Shown: positions 27,175-35,669 of the stretch, piece by piece
How positions within the stretch are numbered: position 1 is the stretch's first letter
Layout: every line of letters begins with the position of its first letter
DNA from: Arthrobacter mobilis
GTDB lineage: Bacteria; Actinomycetota; Actinomycetes; Actinomycetales; Micrococcaceae
DNA length: 64,000 nucleotides
Assembly (NCBI RefSeq): GCF_012395835.1
Contig: NZ_JAAZSQ010000002.1
Coordinates: forward strand, 176,957-240,956
Reading direction: 5' to 3'
Notes under the pieces: generated by a model
Database searches by the model: none
What the model saw: the letters and a program-made list of their open reading frames with translations, nothing else
What the model was told of the DNA's origin: nothing
Position numbers and translations under genes: made by a program

Positions 27175-28190
27175 TCGAACAGCTGGGTACCCTGACCGGG
27201 ACGCAGAAGGTGGCCATCGTGCTGATGCAGATGGACCAGGGGCGTGCCGCCCAGGTCATGAAGCAGTTCAGCGAGGCCGAGGCCGAGAAGATCACCGCCG
27301 AGATCGTCGGTCTCGAGCGCGTGGAGCCGGAGCTGGCGGAGAAGGCGCTGGCGGAGTTCCACGAGCTGACCCTCCGGGGCCGTCCCCGCCCGCGCGGGGG
27401 CCGCAGCTTCGCGGCCGGCCTGCTGGCGGCCTCCTTCGGTGCGGAGAAGGCCGCGGGCGTGCTGGACCGCCTGGCCTCCAGCCTGGCTGGCAAGCCGTTC
27501 GAGTTCCTGGAGGACGCCGAATCCGGGCAGGTGGTCACGCTGCTCGCCGACGAGCTGCCGCAGACCATTGCCCTGGTGCTGGCCCACCTGCGGCCGGACC
27601 AGGCTTCGGCCGTGCTCGCCGGCTTCCAGGACGAACAGCGGGCCGAGGTGGCCCGCTGTATTGCCACCATGGGCACGGCCACGCCCGAGGCGGTCGGCAT
27701 CGTCGCGGACACGCTGCGGTCCCGGGCCGGCTCGCTGGTGGCGCCGAAGCAGGCGGTGGAGGTGGTCGGCGGCATCCAGCCGCTGGTGGACATCATCAAC
27801 CGCGCGGACATCGCCACCGAACGCGCGGTGCTCGAGGGGCTGGAACTGCGGGATCCGCAGCTGGCCGAAGAGGTGCGCTCGCGCATGCTCACCTTCGAGG
27901 ACATCATCAAGCTGGAACCGCGGGACATCCAGCAGGTGCTGCGCGGCATCGACGCCGCGGTCCTGGCGGTGGCCATGAAGGGCGCCGGCGAACAGGTCAT
28001 CGAGTTGATCCGGCGGAACGTCTCCGAGCGCAACCGGGAGATTCTCGACGACGAGATCAGGAACGTGGGCCCCGTGCGCATGTCCCAGGTGGAGGAAGCC
28101 CGCGCTGACATCGTACGCGCCATCCGCAGCCTGGAAGCGGACGGGCTGATCACCGTCCAGCGCGCCGACGAGGACGAATATGTCTACTGA
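27171..28190 (+). CDS. fliG: Flagellar motor switch protein FliG
   Basis: FliG is the torque-generating rotor protein that meets MotA. The 339-residue product has GTQKVAIVLMQMDQGRAAQV near the N-terminus, the middle ARM part (VTLLADELPQTIALVLAHLR), and the C-terminal FEDIIKLEPRDIQQVLRGID with the charged torque helix. Its 3' end overlaps fliH by 11 bases. Confidence 0.96.
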   Translation: MIEQLGTLTGTQKVAIVLMQMDQGRAAQVMKQFSEAEAEKITAEIVGLERVEPELAEKALAEFHELTLRGRPRPRGGRSFAAGLLAASFGAEKAAGVLDRLASSLAGKPFEFLEDAESGQVVTLLADELPQTIALVLAHLRPDQASAVLAGFQDEQRAEVARCIATMGTATPEAVGIVADTLRSRAGSLVAPKQAVEVVGGIQPLVDIINRADIATERAVLEGLELRDPQLAEEVRSRMLTFEDIIKLEPRDIQQVLRGIDAAVLAVAMKGAGEQVIELIRRNVSERNREILDDEIRNVGPVRMSQVEEARADIVRAIRSLEADGLITVQRADEDEYVY

Positions 28191-28788
28191 GGCGCGGTTT
28201 TCGCCGCTGAGCTACCCTGCGCTGCCGGACAGCCGGCAGGAGCGCGTGGAAGAGCAGGCCCGGGCCCGCGGCCACGCGGCCGGTTATGCCGCCGGACTGC
28301 GCGCGGCGGCGGTGGCGGTCAAGGAACAGCAGGCCCGGCTGCAGGCCGAGCACGAGGCGGCGGTGCGGAACGGGCAGGCCCGCGTGGAGCAGACGGTGCA
28401 GGCGCTGAACATGGCTGTCCGCGCCCTGCAGCAGCGCACGGTTCCGGTCCTGGCGGACGCGCAGGACACCCTGGCGGCAGCAGCGCTGGAGCTGGCCGAG
28501 GCGGTGCTGGGCTGCGAACTGGCCGACGGCGGGCGCGGCGCCCGCGCCGCTGTGGCCCGTGTGCTGCAGCAGGTGGATGCCGCCAGCGTGCAGAAGGTGC
28601 GCATGCACCCTGCCGACCTGACGGTGCTTGATCCCGACGTCCGGGGCCGGGCCGGGGTGGAGTTTGTCCCGGACTCCTCCTTGGCGCGCGGCGATGCCGT
28701 CGCCGAGTTCGCCGACGGCTACCTGGACGCGAAGATCGGCACTGCCCTGGCCCGTGCCAAGGCAGCGCTGCTGGGGGAGGGGCCGTGA
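28180..28788 (+). CDS. fliH: Flagellar export ATPase regulator FliH
   Basis: FliH dimers bind and restrain the ATPase FliI and tether it to the switch complex. The 202-residue product has the helical GHAAGYAAGLRAAAVAVKEQ with Gly repeats near residues 30-49, then a long coiled-coil and a C-terminal domain with RMHPADLTVLDPD. The ATG overlaps the fliG end in another frame, and the stop overlaps the fliI GTG. It diverges in sequence, as FliH usually does; position supports the call. Confidence 0.87.
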   Translation: MSTEARFSPLSYPALPDSRQERVEEQARARGHAAGYAAGLRAAAVAVKEQQARLQAEHEAAVRNGQARVEQTVQALNMAVRALQQRTVPVLADAQDTLAAAALELAEAVLGCELADGGRGARAAVARVLQQVDAASVQKVRMHPADLTVLDPDVRGRAGVEFVPDSSLARGDAVAEFADGYLDAKIGTALARAKAALLGEGP

Positions 28789-30251
28789 CGGCGACGGCGG
28801 TGGATCGTTGGTCGAGCAGCGAGGAACGAGCGGATCGGGACCAAGGGGAACGAGCCTACCGGGATCCGGTGGCCGGTTCTGCTTCCTCCCGGGATCTTGG
28901 GACGGTCGCAGATCGACCTGCCCGGCCGGCGGAGGTTTGGCGCCCGCATGCGGCCCGGTTCGCCGCCGCGTGCGCCGCGGCCCGGCCCGAACGGGTCGGC
29001 GTGGTCTCCTCGGTGGTGGGCCTCGCCGTCGAAATTACCGGACTGGACTGTGCCATCGGCGAACTCGTGACCATCGGCGGGTTCCCGGGGATCGAGGCCG
29101 AAGTGGTGGCCGCGGACCGGACCAGCGTGCGCTGCATGCCGCTGGGCACGCTGGCCGGCATCAGCCCCGGCGCCCCGGCCCGGGCCAAGGGCGCGCCGGT
29201 GCTGGTGCCCACCGGCAGTTCGCTGTTCGGCCGTGTGCTCGACGGGCTGGGCCGGCCGGTCGACGGCAAGGGGCCGCTGCGCCCGGACGCGCTGGTGCCG
29301 CTGGACAACGCCCCGCCCGCCGCGATGCGGCGGGCCCGCATTGACACCCCGCTGCAGCTGGGCGTGCGCGCACTGGACACGCTGACCACCGTGGGCCGGG
29401 GCCAGCGCATGGGCCTGTTCGCCGGCTCCGGCGTCGGCAAATCCTCGCTGCTGTCCATGATTGCCCGCGGCACCGACGCCCAGGTGTCGGTGATCGCGCT
29501 GGTCGGCGAGCGCGGGCGCGAGGTCCGCGAATTCCTCGAGGACGACCTGGGACCGGAGGGTCTGGCCCGGTCCATCGTGGTGGTCTCCACCTCGGACGAA
29601 CCGGCCCTGATGCGCCTGCGTGCAGCCTTCGTGGCCACCCGGATCGCCGAGTCCTTCCGGGAGCGCGGGGCGGATGTGGTGCTGATGATGGACTCGCTCA
29701 CGCGCGTGGCCATGGCCCAGCGCGAGATTGGCCTGTCCGTGGGCGAGCCCCCGGCTACCCGCGGCTACCCGCCGTCGACCTTCTCGGTGCTGGCGCGGCT
29801 GCTGGAGCGCGCCGGGACCGCCGGGGCCGGCTCCGTCACCGGGATCTACACGGTGCTGGTGGACGGCGACGACCACAACGAGCCGGTCGCCGACGCCGCA
29901 CGGTCCATTCTGGACGGGCACGTGGTGCTGGAGCGGAAGCTGGCCGTGGCCGGGCATTTCCCGGCCATCGACCCGCTGGCCTCGATTTCCCGGGTGGCCT
30001 CCAAGGTCAACCCCCAGGAGCGCACCCGGCTGGCCGCCGGCCTGCGCAGGGTGCTGGCTGCCCGCAGGGGGGCGCAGGACCTGCTCGACGTCGGCGCGTA
30101 CCAGCGCGGGTCCAATCCGCTGGTCGATGCCGCGGTGGACCACGAGGACGAGATCAACCTGTTCCTGCAGCAGCGCATGGACGAGCAGACCCCGGCCGGA
30201 CAGGCCTGGGAGCACCTGCGCCGGCTGGCCGCGACCCTTGGAGGTATCTGA
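28785..30251 (+). CDS. fliI: Flagellum-specific export ATPase FliI
   Basis: FliI energises unfolding and release of export substrates. The 488-residue product has Walker A AGSGVGKSS at residues 213-221 (Lys219), Walker B VVLMMD ending at Asp303, and the family block SVGEPPATRGYPPSTF. FliI proteins are usually about 440 residues; here about 45 extra residues follow MTATAVDR and have a composition unlike the rest. Their DNA resembles an interspersed palindromic repeat (28808-28844). The core, from residue about 60 onward, is intact. Confidence 0.94.
   Translation: MTATAVDRWSSSEERADRDQGERAYRDPVAGSASSRDLGTVADRPARPAEVWRPHAARFAAACAAARPERVGVVSSVVGLAVEITGLDCAIGELVTIGGFPGIEAEVVAADRTSVRCMPLGTLAGISPGAPARAKGAPVLVPTGSSLFGRVLDGLGRPVDGKGPLRPDALVPLDNAPPAAMRRARIDTPLQLGVRALDTLTTVGRGQRMGLFAGSGVGKSSLLSMIARGTDAQVSVIALVGERGREVREFLEDDLGPEGLARSIVVVSTSDEPALMRLRAAFVATRIAESFRERGADVVLMMDSLTRVAMAQREIGLSVGEPPATRGYPPSTFSVLARLLERAGTAGAGSVTGIYTVLVDGDDHNEPVADAARSILDGHVVLERKLAVAGHFPAIDPLASISRVASKVNPQERTRLAAGLRRVLAARRGAQDLLDVGAYQRGSNPLVDAAVDHEDEINLFLQQRMDEQTPAGQAWEHLRRLAATLGGI
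28808..28844 (+). repeat. REP-like palindromic element inside the fliI reading frame
   Basis: TTGGTC (28808-28813) and GACCAA (28839-28844) flank a core with GAGC-GCGAGGAACGAGC-GG. Together with the following GGGGAACGAGCC this resembles the abundant intergenic repeats of Micrococcales that read TGGTCGAG to GACCA. That resemblance is from memory and not checked. It lies in the N-terminal extension of FliI. Confidence 0.45.
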
Positions 30252-30679
30252 TGTCCCGTTCCTTCCCGCTGGCCGGTCTGCTCAGGCTGCGCCGGCTTCA
30301 GCAGGACCAGGCGGCGGGTGAACTCGCCGCCGCCAATGCCCGGCTGCAGGAAAACGGCAGGAACATCATGCAGGCCCGCGACCTGCTGGGCGCTACCGTC
30401 AGCGAGGTCCCGGATACGGCCGCCCTGCATGCGGTCGCGGCGGCCCGGGCCTCCTCGCGCAGCATGCTCGCGGACCTGCAGGCGGCCGAACAGCTGCGCC
30501 GGGGCGAGGCGGAGCAGGCCCGGCTGGCCTTCCAGGAGGCCCGGGCACAGGCCATCGGGCTGGAGAAGCTCGAAGCCAGGCACGCCCTGGCCGCGGCGGC
30601 CGAGGAACTGCGCGGCGAGCAGGTGGTGCTGGACGAGATTGCCTCCGGCAGTTGGCAGCGCGGGGAGGGCAGCCGGTGA
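30251..30679 (+). CDS. fliJ: Flagellar export protein FliJ
   Basis: FliJ is the coiled-coil stalk of the FliI ATPase. The 142-residue product begins FPLAGLLRLRRLQQDQAAGE and is helical with heptads throughout, the usual FliJ size and form. It starts at the base ending fliI and its stop overlaps the next gene. Identification rests on helix pattern and the invariant fliH-fliI-fliJ order. Confidence 0.87.
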   Translation: MSRSFPLAGLLRLRRLQQDQAAGELAAANARLQENGRNIMQARDLLGATVSEVPDTAALHAVAAARASSRSMLADLQAAEQLRRGEAEQARLAFQEARAQAIGLEKLEARHALAAAAEELRGEQVVLDEIASGSWQRGEGSR

Positions 30680-31413
30680 GCGTGTCCGACATGCTGGGGC
30701 GGGTCCAGCAGATCCAGTCCACCCTGAGCCAGCTTGAGCGCCGGCCGTCCGTGCCGGCCGGCACCGTCTCTTCCGCAGGCACCGTCTCTTCCGCAGGGGC
30801 TGCGGACGGCGCCGGCACCAATGCCGCCTCCGCGGCCGCCTTCGCCCAGGCGCTCGGCGCCGCCGCCGGGACCGCGCCTGCGGCCGGCGGCATTTCCCCG
30901 GGCAGCCCGACCGGCGCGGACCTGGTGGCGGCGGCGAAGAAGTACATCGGCCTGCCCTACGTCTGGGGCGGCACGGACCCCGCCGTCGGGCTGGACTGTT
31001 CCGGCTTCGTCCAGCGGGCGTTCAAGGACCTGGGCATCGATATCCCGCGGGTGACCTGGGACCAGATGACGTCCGGGACCGAGGTCGCATCGCTGGCCCA
31101 GGCCCGGCCCGGGGACCTGCTGTTCACCCGCGGCGGGGGCCACGTGTCCATCTACCTGGGCAATGGCAAGGCCGTCGATGCCCCGCAGCCCGGGGACACC
31201 ATCCAGATCCGCGACGCCTGGGAGAACGACGGCAACATCACCACCATCCGCCGGCTGCTGCCCGCCGGCACAGCGGCCGCGGCCCAGGCCCGGCCGGCTG
31301 TGCCCGCGGCTGCCGCGGACGGCTACGGCAGCTCCGGTGCCTCCGGCACGACGGCGCTCGCCGACCTGGTGGCCGCCGCGCAGGCATCGCTGGTGCCAGG
31401 GGGAGCGGCATGA
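30676..31413 (+). CDS. NlpC/P60 peptidoglycan endopeptidase of the flagellar operon
   Basis: The 245-residue product has an N-terminal helical region (MLGRVQQIQSTLSQLERR), an Ala/Gly linker, and an NlpC/P60 domain from about residue 80. The catalytic Cys108 is in GLDCSGFVQRAF and His156 in GGGHVSIYLG. It would cut stem peptides in the wall to let the rod and hook pass, a job done by FlgJ in proteobacteria. No signal peptide is seen, so export through the flagellar apparatus is likely. The GTG at 30676 overlapping the fliJ stop is preferred over an upstream ATG. An 18-base tandem repeat lies in the linker. Confidence 0.85.
   Translation: MSVSDMLGRVQQIQSTLSQLERRPSVPAGTVSSAGTVSSAGAADGAGTNAASAAAFAQALGAAAGTAPAAGGISPGSPTGADLVAAAKKYIGLPYVWGGTDPAVGLDCSGFVQRAFKDLGIDIPRVTWDQMTSGTEVASLAQARPGDLLFTRGGGHVSIYLGNGKAVDAPQPGDTIQIRDAWENDGNITTIRRLLPAGTAAAAQARPAVPAAAADGYGSSGASGTTALADLVAAAQASLVPGGAA
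30760..30795 (+). repeat. Perfect 18-bp tandem repeat in the NlpC/P60 gene linker
   Basis: Two identical 18-base units (30760-30777 and 30778-30795) encode GTVSSA twice. It is in frame and in the low-complexity linker, so it probably arose by replication slippage and is tolerated. Confidence 0.7.
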
Positions 31414-33194
31414 GCGTCCCGGTGACAGGATTCCTCGTTCCGGCGGCCCCCGCCGCATCCCGGACCGAAGGCGGCAGGCAGGCAGCCGGCCTGTTCGGCA
31501 CCGCCATGGAAGATGCGCTGGGGAGCCTGGAGCCCGGCCTGGCGGGCATGACCTGGGGCTCCACGAGCGGCACGGCCGGCGGCACCGCGCCCGGACCGGG
31601 CCGCGGGACAGCTGCCGGCAGCAGCGCAACCTCCCGCAGCGGTCCGGCGGCCGCCGGCTCCCCGGCCGGCACCGATGCTGCCGGCCGAACCATGCCGGCG
31701 GCAGTCCTGCCGGGTCCGGGCTTCCCGCCGGCCCTTCCGGGCACGCCGGTTCTGCCGGGCGCGCCGGTAACCGCTGCGCCGCCGGAGGGAGCTCCCGCAG
31801 CACCTGCTGCCGGTGCCCCGGAGACCGCGCCGCCGGGCCCCGGCGCGGAAAGCCATGCGGAGTTGGCGGCCGGATTGACGTCCGCCTCCGGAACCGGCAC
31901 CGCCGAACCCACCGCCGCTGCGACCGCCGTCGTCGAAGCTGCCACCGCCGCGGGCGCCATCGCCGGGACCGCCGCTGATGCGCGCACCGCTGCCCACGTT
32001 TTCGCCGAAGACCTCCCGGGGCCGAACCTGCCCGTTGGGCCCCGCACCGGCGTCCACGCTGACGATGCCGCCGCCATCTGGCCGTCCGTGCAGCCCGCCT
32101 CCGGCCCGGTCCTCCGGGGAACCGCAGGGCCGCAGGATCCGGGGACCATGGCAGCAGTGCCGGCCGGGCCTGTCGTACCTGCAGAGGGGCCCCGGACCGT
32201 GCCGCAGGTCGTCCCGCTCCTCGCCCCTGGTCCATTGACGCCTGCGGCAGCAGCTGCCGGCCGGCCGGCCGCCGCACCGCTGCCGGCGGAGGCGGTTCCG
32301 CAGCTCTCCGGAGCTGCGTCCGTGGCCGGAGTGCCGGCCGCCCCGGTGCCGGGAACAGGCGCCGGGCTGTCCGAAGCAGCACCTGATGGCCACCAGAGGG
32401 CAGGACTGGTGACGGCGGGGGCAGTACCGCAGGCCGGCCTGTTCGTGCCCGCAGCCGTGTCCGCGTCCGGGATGCAGGCCGTCCCGATGCTGGATGCAGG
32501 CGCCACGCCGTCCGGGCCCGGCAGCATTTCGTCTGCGGCGGCCGCCAGCCATAGGGCGGCGGGGCAGGGTGCCCTGGCCGCAGCCATGCCCCGGATCCGG
32601 CCCGGAGGCTCCGCGCTGCCGGCAGGCGGGGACGGCCTGCTGCCGGCTGTCCCGTCCGTGGCCGCCCCGGGACCGCAGGCCGCGCCGACGGTTGCAGCGC
32701 CCGCCGGTGCCGCTCCGGCGCCGGCCCCCGCGCAGACCGGCATCCCCTTCGGGACCCAGGTCGCCCGGCCGCTGCTGGCGCTGGCCGGTGCCCGTCCCGG
32801 AGAGCACGTGCTGACCATCAATGTGGCACCGGAGAACCTGGGACCGGTAACGGTGCGTGCGCATGTGTCCGCGGAAAGCATCCGGGTCGAGCTGTTCGCT
32901 CCGAACGACGCCGGCCGCGAGGCGCTGCGCGGCATCCTGCCGGAGCTGCGCCGGGACCTGGCCGGCCAGGCCGGCTTCACCAGCCTCGACCTGTCCTCGC
33001 AGAACCGCCCCGGCGACCAGCGGGGCGGTCCCGGACCGGATGCCGGCGGACAGCAAGGTGCCGGCACCGGGGCACGCCCCGGCGCCGGCGGGCCCGCCTC
33101 CCGGCCGGCCCCCGGGACCGCCGGAGCCGCGGCCGCAGGAACGGTGCCGGCGCGGCCGGCACTGGACGCATCCATCATCGACGTAATGGCCTAA
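31410..33194 (+). CDS. fliK: Flagellar hook-length control protein FliK
   Basis: FliK is an exported molecular ruler that switches export specificity by acting on FlhB. The 594-residue product is mostly Ala/Pro/Gly-rich and disordered. The conserved C-terminal Flg_hook domain lies at about residues 448-530 (RPGEHVLTINVAPENLGPVT and VRAHVSAESIRVELFAPNDA), followed by another disordered tail. It is long for a FliK, though length is variable. It overlaps the NlpC/P60 gene by four bases. Antisense open frames here are GC artefacts. Confidence 0.9.
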   Translation: MSVPVTGFLVPAAPAASRTEGGRQAAGLFGTAMEDALGSLEPGLAGMTWGSTSGTAGGTAPGPGRGTAAGSSATSRSGPAAAGSPAGTDAAGRTMPAAVLPGPGFPPALPGTPVLPGAPVTAAPPEGAPAAPAAGAPETAPPGPGAESHAELAAGLTSASGTGTAEPTAAATAVVEAATAAGAIAGTAADARTAAHVFAEDLPGPNLPVGPRTGVHADDAAAIWPSVQPASGPVLRGTAGPQDPGTMAAVPAGPVVPAEGPRTVPQVVPLLAPGPLTPAAAAAGRPAAAPLPAEAVPQLSGAASVAGVPAAPVPGTGAGLSEAAPDGHQRAGLVTAGAVPQAGLFVPAAVSASGMQAVPMLDAGATPSGPGSISSAAAASHRAAGQGALAAAMPRIRPGGSALPAGGDGLLPAVPSVAAPGPQAAPTVAAPAGAAPAPAPAQTGIPFGTQVARPLLALAGARPGEHVLTINVAPENLGPVTVRAHVSAESIRVELFAPNDAGREALRGILPELRRDLAGQAGFTSLDLSSQNRPGDQRGGPGPDAGGQQGAGTGARPGAGGPASRPAPGTAGAAAAGTVPARPALDASIIDVMA

Positions 33195-33209
33195 AGAGAG
33201 GAGACCGCT

Positions 33210-33632
33210 GTGCCCATTGACCCGGTAGCATCCGCTTCCGGCGCCGGCCTGTACACCGACCAGACCGCGCGCACGCCGAAGCAGGTCATGGACGGGGAGG
33301 TGTTCATGTCCCTGCTGGTCACCCAGCTGCGCAACCAGGACCCGAGCGCACCCATGGACACCAATGCGATGATCTCCCAGACCACGCAGCTGGCCATGAT
33401 GGAGCAGATGACCGCCTTGGCCGGGACCAACGAGGAGAACTTCTCGCTGCAGATGCGCTCGGCCGCCGCGGCCCTGCTCGGCCGGACCGCCAGCTACCCC
33501 GGCGCGGACGGCAGCGACATCACCGGCGAGGTCACCGCCGTCTCCTTCGCCGCGGCCGTGCCGACCGTGACCATCGGCGGCCAGGACATCCCGCTGGATG
33601 CCCTCTCCGGCATCCGGGCAGCCGCTTCCTGA
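33210..33632 (+). CDS. flgD: Flagellar hook capping protein FlgD
   Basis: FlgD caps the growing hook. The 140-residue product has the family N-terminal domain with VFMSLLVTQLRNQDPSAPMD and the Gln-rich TQLAMMEQM at about residues 31-75. It lacks the larger C-terminal domains seen in proteobacteria, as usual in Gram-positives. The GTG follows AAGAGAGGAGACCGCT. Confidence 0.93.
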   Translation: MPIDPVASASGAGLYTDQTARTPKQVMDGEVFMSLLVTQLRNQDPSAPMDTNAMISQTTQLAMMEQMTALAGTNEENFSLQMRSAAAALLGRTASYPGADGSDITGEVTAVSFAAAVPTVTIGGQDIPLDALSGIRAAAS

Positions 33633-33680
33633 ATTTCCACCCCTGAGCCCACCCTCCGATCCACCTGAAAGGCGCCACCG

Positions 33681-34853
33681 ATGCTCCGCTCGCTGTACTC
33701 CGGAATCTCCGGCCTCCGCTCCCACCAGACCATGCTGGACGTGACCGGCAACAACATCGCCAACGTCAACACCACCGGCTTCAAGGCCTCGGCCACGCAG
33801 TTCCAGGACACGCTTTCCCAGCTGGCCAAGGGCGCCGGCGGCGCCCAGGCCGAGGCCGGGGGAACCAACCCGGCGCAGGTCGGGCTGGGCGTGCAGGTGG
33901 CCGGCATTTCCACGAATTTCGCCCAAGGCTCCGCGCAGGCCACCGGCCGGGCCACGGACATGATGATCTCCGGCGACGGCTTCTTCGTCACCAGCAAGGG
34001 CGGCGAGCAGATGTACACTCGTGCGGGCGCGTTCGAGCTCGATGCCAACGGGAACCTGGTCAGCCCGGACGGCGCCATCCTGCAGGGCTGGATGGCGGCC
34101 AACGGGCGGATTCCGGTGGGCGGGGCGGTGACCAACATCGACCTGTCGCCGAAGGCGGTCTCGCCGGCGGTCGCGACGACGTCGGCCACGCTGGCCGGCA
34201 ATCTGCCCTCGGACGCCGCCGATGGTGATGCTCTGGTACGCGATGTCAGGACCTACGCGGCGGACGGAGCGGAAGAGAACCTGACCCTGACCTTCACCTG
34301 GGATGACGGTGCCGGCGAGTGGGAGGTCACCGATGCCTCCGGTACCGCCGTGGGTTCGCTGACCTTCAACGGCCAGGGACAGCTGACCTCCGGCGGCACG
34401 CTGACCGCCGAGGGCATCACCGTCGACGTCTCGGACCTGACCGGCTATGCGGGCATGACCACCATCGCCTTCGCTGACCAGAACGGCCGCGCCGCCGGCA
34501 CCCTCGAATCCTTCACCATGTCCCCGGACGGGACGCTGATCGGCGGATTCAGCAACGGCAGCACCGAAACCGTCGGCCGCGTCGCCCTGGCCGCGTTCAC
34601 CAACCCCGGCGGCCTCGAGAAGGCCGGTTCGTCGTCGTACCGTGCCACCGTGAACTCCGGTGCCGGCGAAGTGGGTACCGCCGGGTCGGCCGGGCTGGGC
34701 ACGCTCTCCGGCGGGTCCCTGGAAATGTCCAACGTGGACCTGTCGCAGGAATTCACCAACCTGATCGTGGCCCAGCGCGGCTTCCAGGCCAATGCCCGGA
34801 TCATCACCACCTCGGACGAGGTCCTGCAGGAACTGACCAACCTCAAGCGGTAA
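33681..34853 (+). CDS. flgE: Flagellar hook protein FlgE
   Basis: FlgE is the hook subunit. The 390-residue product begins MLRSLYSGISGLRSHQTMLD with the rod/hook motif TGNNIANVNTTGFKASATQ at about residues 22-40, and ends in the conserved SQEFTNLIVAQRGFQANAR plus ITTSDEVLQELTNLKR. It is the last gene of the operon starting at flgB. A strong hairpin follows, then unrelated genes. Confidence 0.95.
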   Translation: MLRSLYSGISGLRSHQTMLDVTGNNIANVNTTGFKASATQFQDTLSQLAKGAGGAQAEAGGTNPAQVGLGVQVAGISTNFAQGSAQATGRATDMMISGDGFFVTSKGGEQMYTRAGAFELDANGNLVSPDGAILQGWMAANGRIPVGGAVTNIDLSPKAVSPAVATTSATLAGNLPSDAADGDALVRDVRTYAADGAEENLTLTFTWDDGAGEWEVTDASGTAVGSLTFNGQGQLTSGGTLTAEGITVDVSDLTGYAGMTTIAFADQNGRAAGTLESFTMSPDGTLIGGFSNGSTETVGRVALAAFTNPGGLEKAGSSSYRATVNSGAGEVGTAGSAGLGTLSGGSLEMSNVDLSQEFTNLIVAQRGFQANARIITTSDEVLQELTNLKR

Positions 34854-34893
34854 ATCTCCGGAAAGCAGACCCGGTCTCCTGCCAGGCTTTGCC

Positions 34894-34933
34894 AGACAGC
34901 CCCGGTCCGACACAGGTTCGGCCGGGGCTGTCT
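34894..34933 (+). terminator. Terminator of the flgB-flgE operon
   Basis: AGACAGCCCCGG (34894-34905) pairs perfectly with CCGGGGCTGTCT (34922-34933), with extra CCGA/TCGG pairing in the loop, 40 bases after the flgE stop. Downstream is only weakly T-rich. It separates the first flagellar block from the accessory genes. Confidence 0.75.
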
Positions 34934-35013
34934 CCTTGGGGCGGCCTGAGCTGCAGATCGAAGGGACGAAGTGAAGCTCACGACGCAGGCTGCCCCCTCG
35001 AACCGTTGGTGGG

Positions 35014-35559
35014 CTACCGGGTGCGGCGTTGCAGAGCTTTTTGACGGTCGCGGTAGCGCTGGACGGCATCGGAATTGCCGCAGCGGGCCGAGCAGTAGGC
35101 GCGCCGGCCGCCGCGGCTGGTGTCGACGAAAACGCGCCGGCATTCTTTTCCGGCACAGGACCCGAGCCGGGAGCCTCCTGCCTCTGCAATGAATACGGCC
35201 AGGCCCCCGGCAGTCATCGCGCGCAGGCGCTCCACAACACTGTCGCCGGCGTCGGCGAAGTGCATGTGCGGGAGCATGCCGTCATGGGTGGTCAGGAAGA
35301 CCCGCCGCACCCCTTGGTCCAGCAGGGAGTTGGCCGCCGCGCAGCGTATCCCCTCATCGGGGGCGTCGAAGACCGGGCGCAGCCGGGTCGCCCATTCCCG
35401 CAGCTGATGTCCGTCCGCCGGGCCCAACCCGGGCTGCCGGAACCGGTAGCGCCTCAGGAGATCCTCCAGCTCGGGAATTTCCCACGTGTCCGCCTCCAGC
35501 ATGTTGACCAGCTCCTCGGCCAGCCACGCGCCGGACATGTTGTCATGGTTGAACTGCAT
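35014..35559 (-). CDS. CGNR-type zinc-finger transcriptional regulator
   Basis: The 181-residue product has an N-terminal all-helical ABATE-like part and a C-terminal zinc finger with Cys135, Cys140, Cys156 and Cys160 (GSCAGKECRRVFVD and AYCSARCGNSDAVQRYR). The family signature CGNR reads CGNS here. Such proteins are thought to be ligand-responsive regulators. It is divergent from an MFS exporter, and an inverted-repeat operator lies between them, so it probably controls that exporter and itself. Confidence 0.85.
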   Translation of the reverse strand: MQFNHDNMSGAWLAEELVNMLEADTWEIPELEDLLRRYRFRQPGLGPADGHQLREWATRLRPVFDAPDEGIRCAAANSLLDQGVRRVFLTTHDGMLPHMHFADAGDSVVERLRAMTAGGLAVFIAEAGGSRLGSCAGKECRRVFVDTSRGGRRAYCSARCGNSDAVQRYRDRQKALQRRTR

Positions 35560-35581
35560 AAACCCATGACAATACAGTCAT
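35541..35581. promoter_or_regulatory. Inverted-repeat operator between CGNR regulator and MFS gene
   Basis: TGTCATGG (35541-35548) and CCATGACA (35564-35571) are perfect complements 15 bases apart, and a third half-site GTCAT (35577-35581) makes ATGAC-N6-GTCAT with the second. They overlap the first codons of the regulator gene and a TTGACG (35583-35588) that could be a -35 for the exporter. A likely autoregulatory operator. Confidence 0.55.
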
Positions 35582-35669
35582 TTGACGCAGCTGTCTCCGC
35601 AGTCATCGACGTGCCGGGGAGCTGCTGCCCAATGCAGAAGCGTTACCCCCGCAAGGAGACCGCGAGCCC

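Noticed and set aside
31323..35189. A very long open frame on the minus strand opposite fliK, flgD and flgE
   Set aside because: It is antisense to genes with clear family signatures. Its translation is low-complexity Gly/Arg/Ala without domains, as expected from codon bias at high GC.
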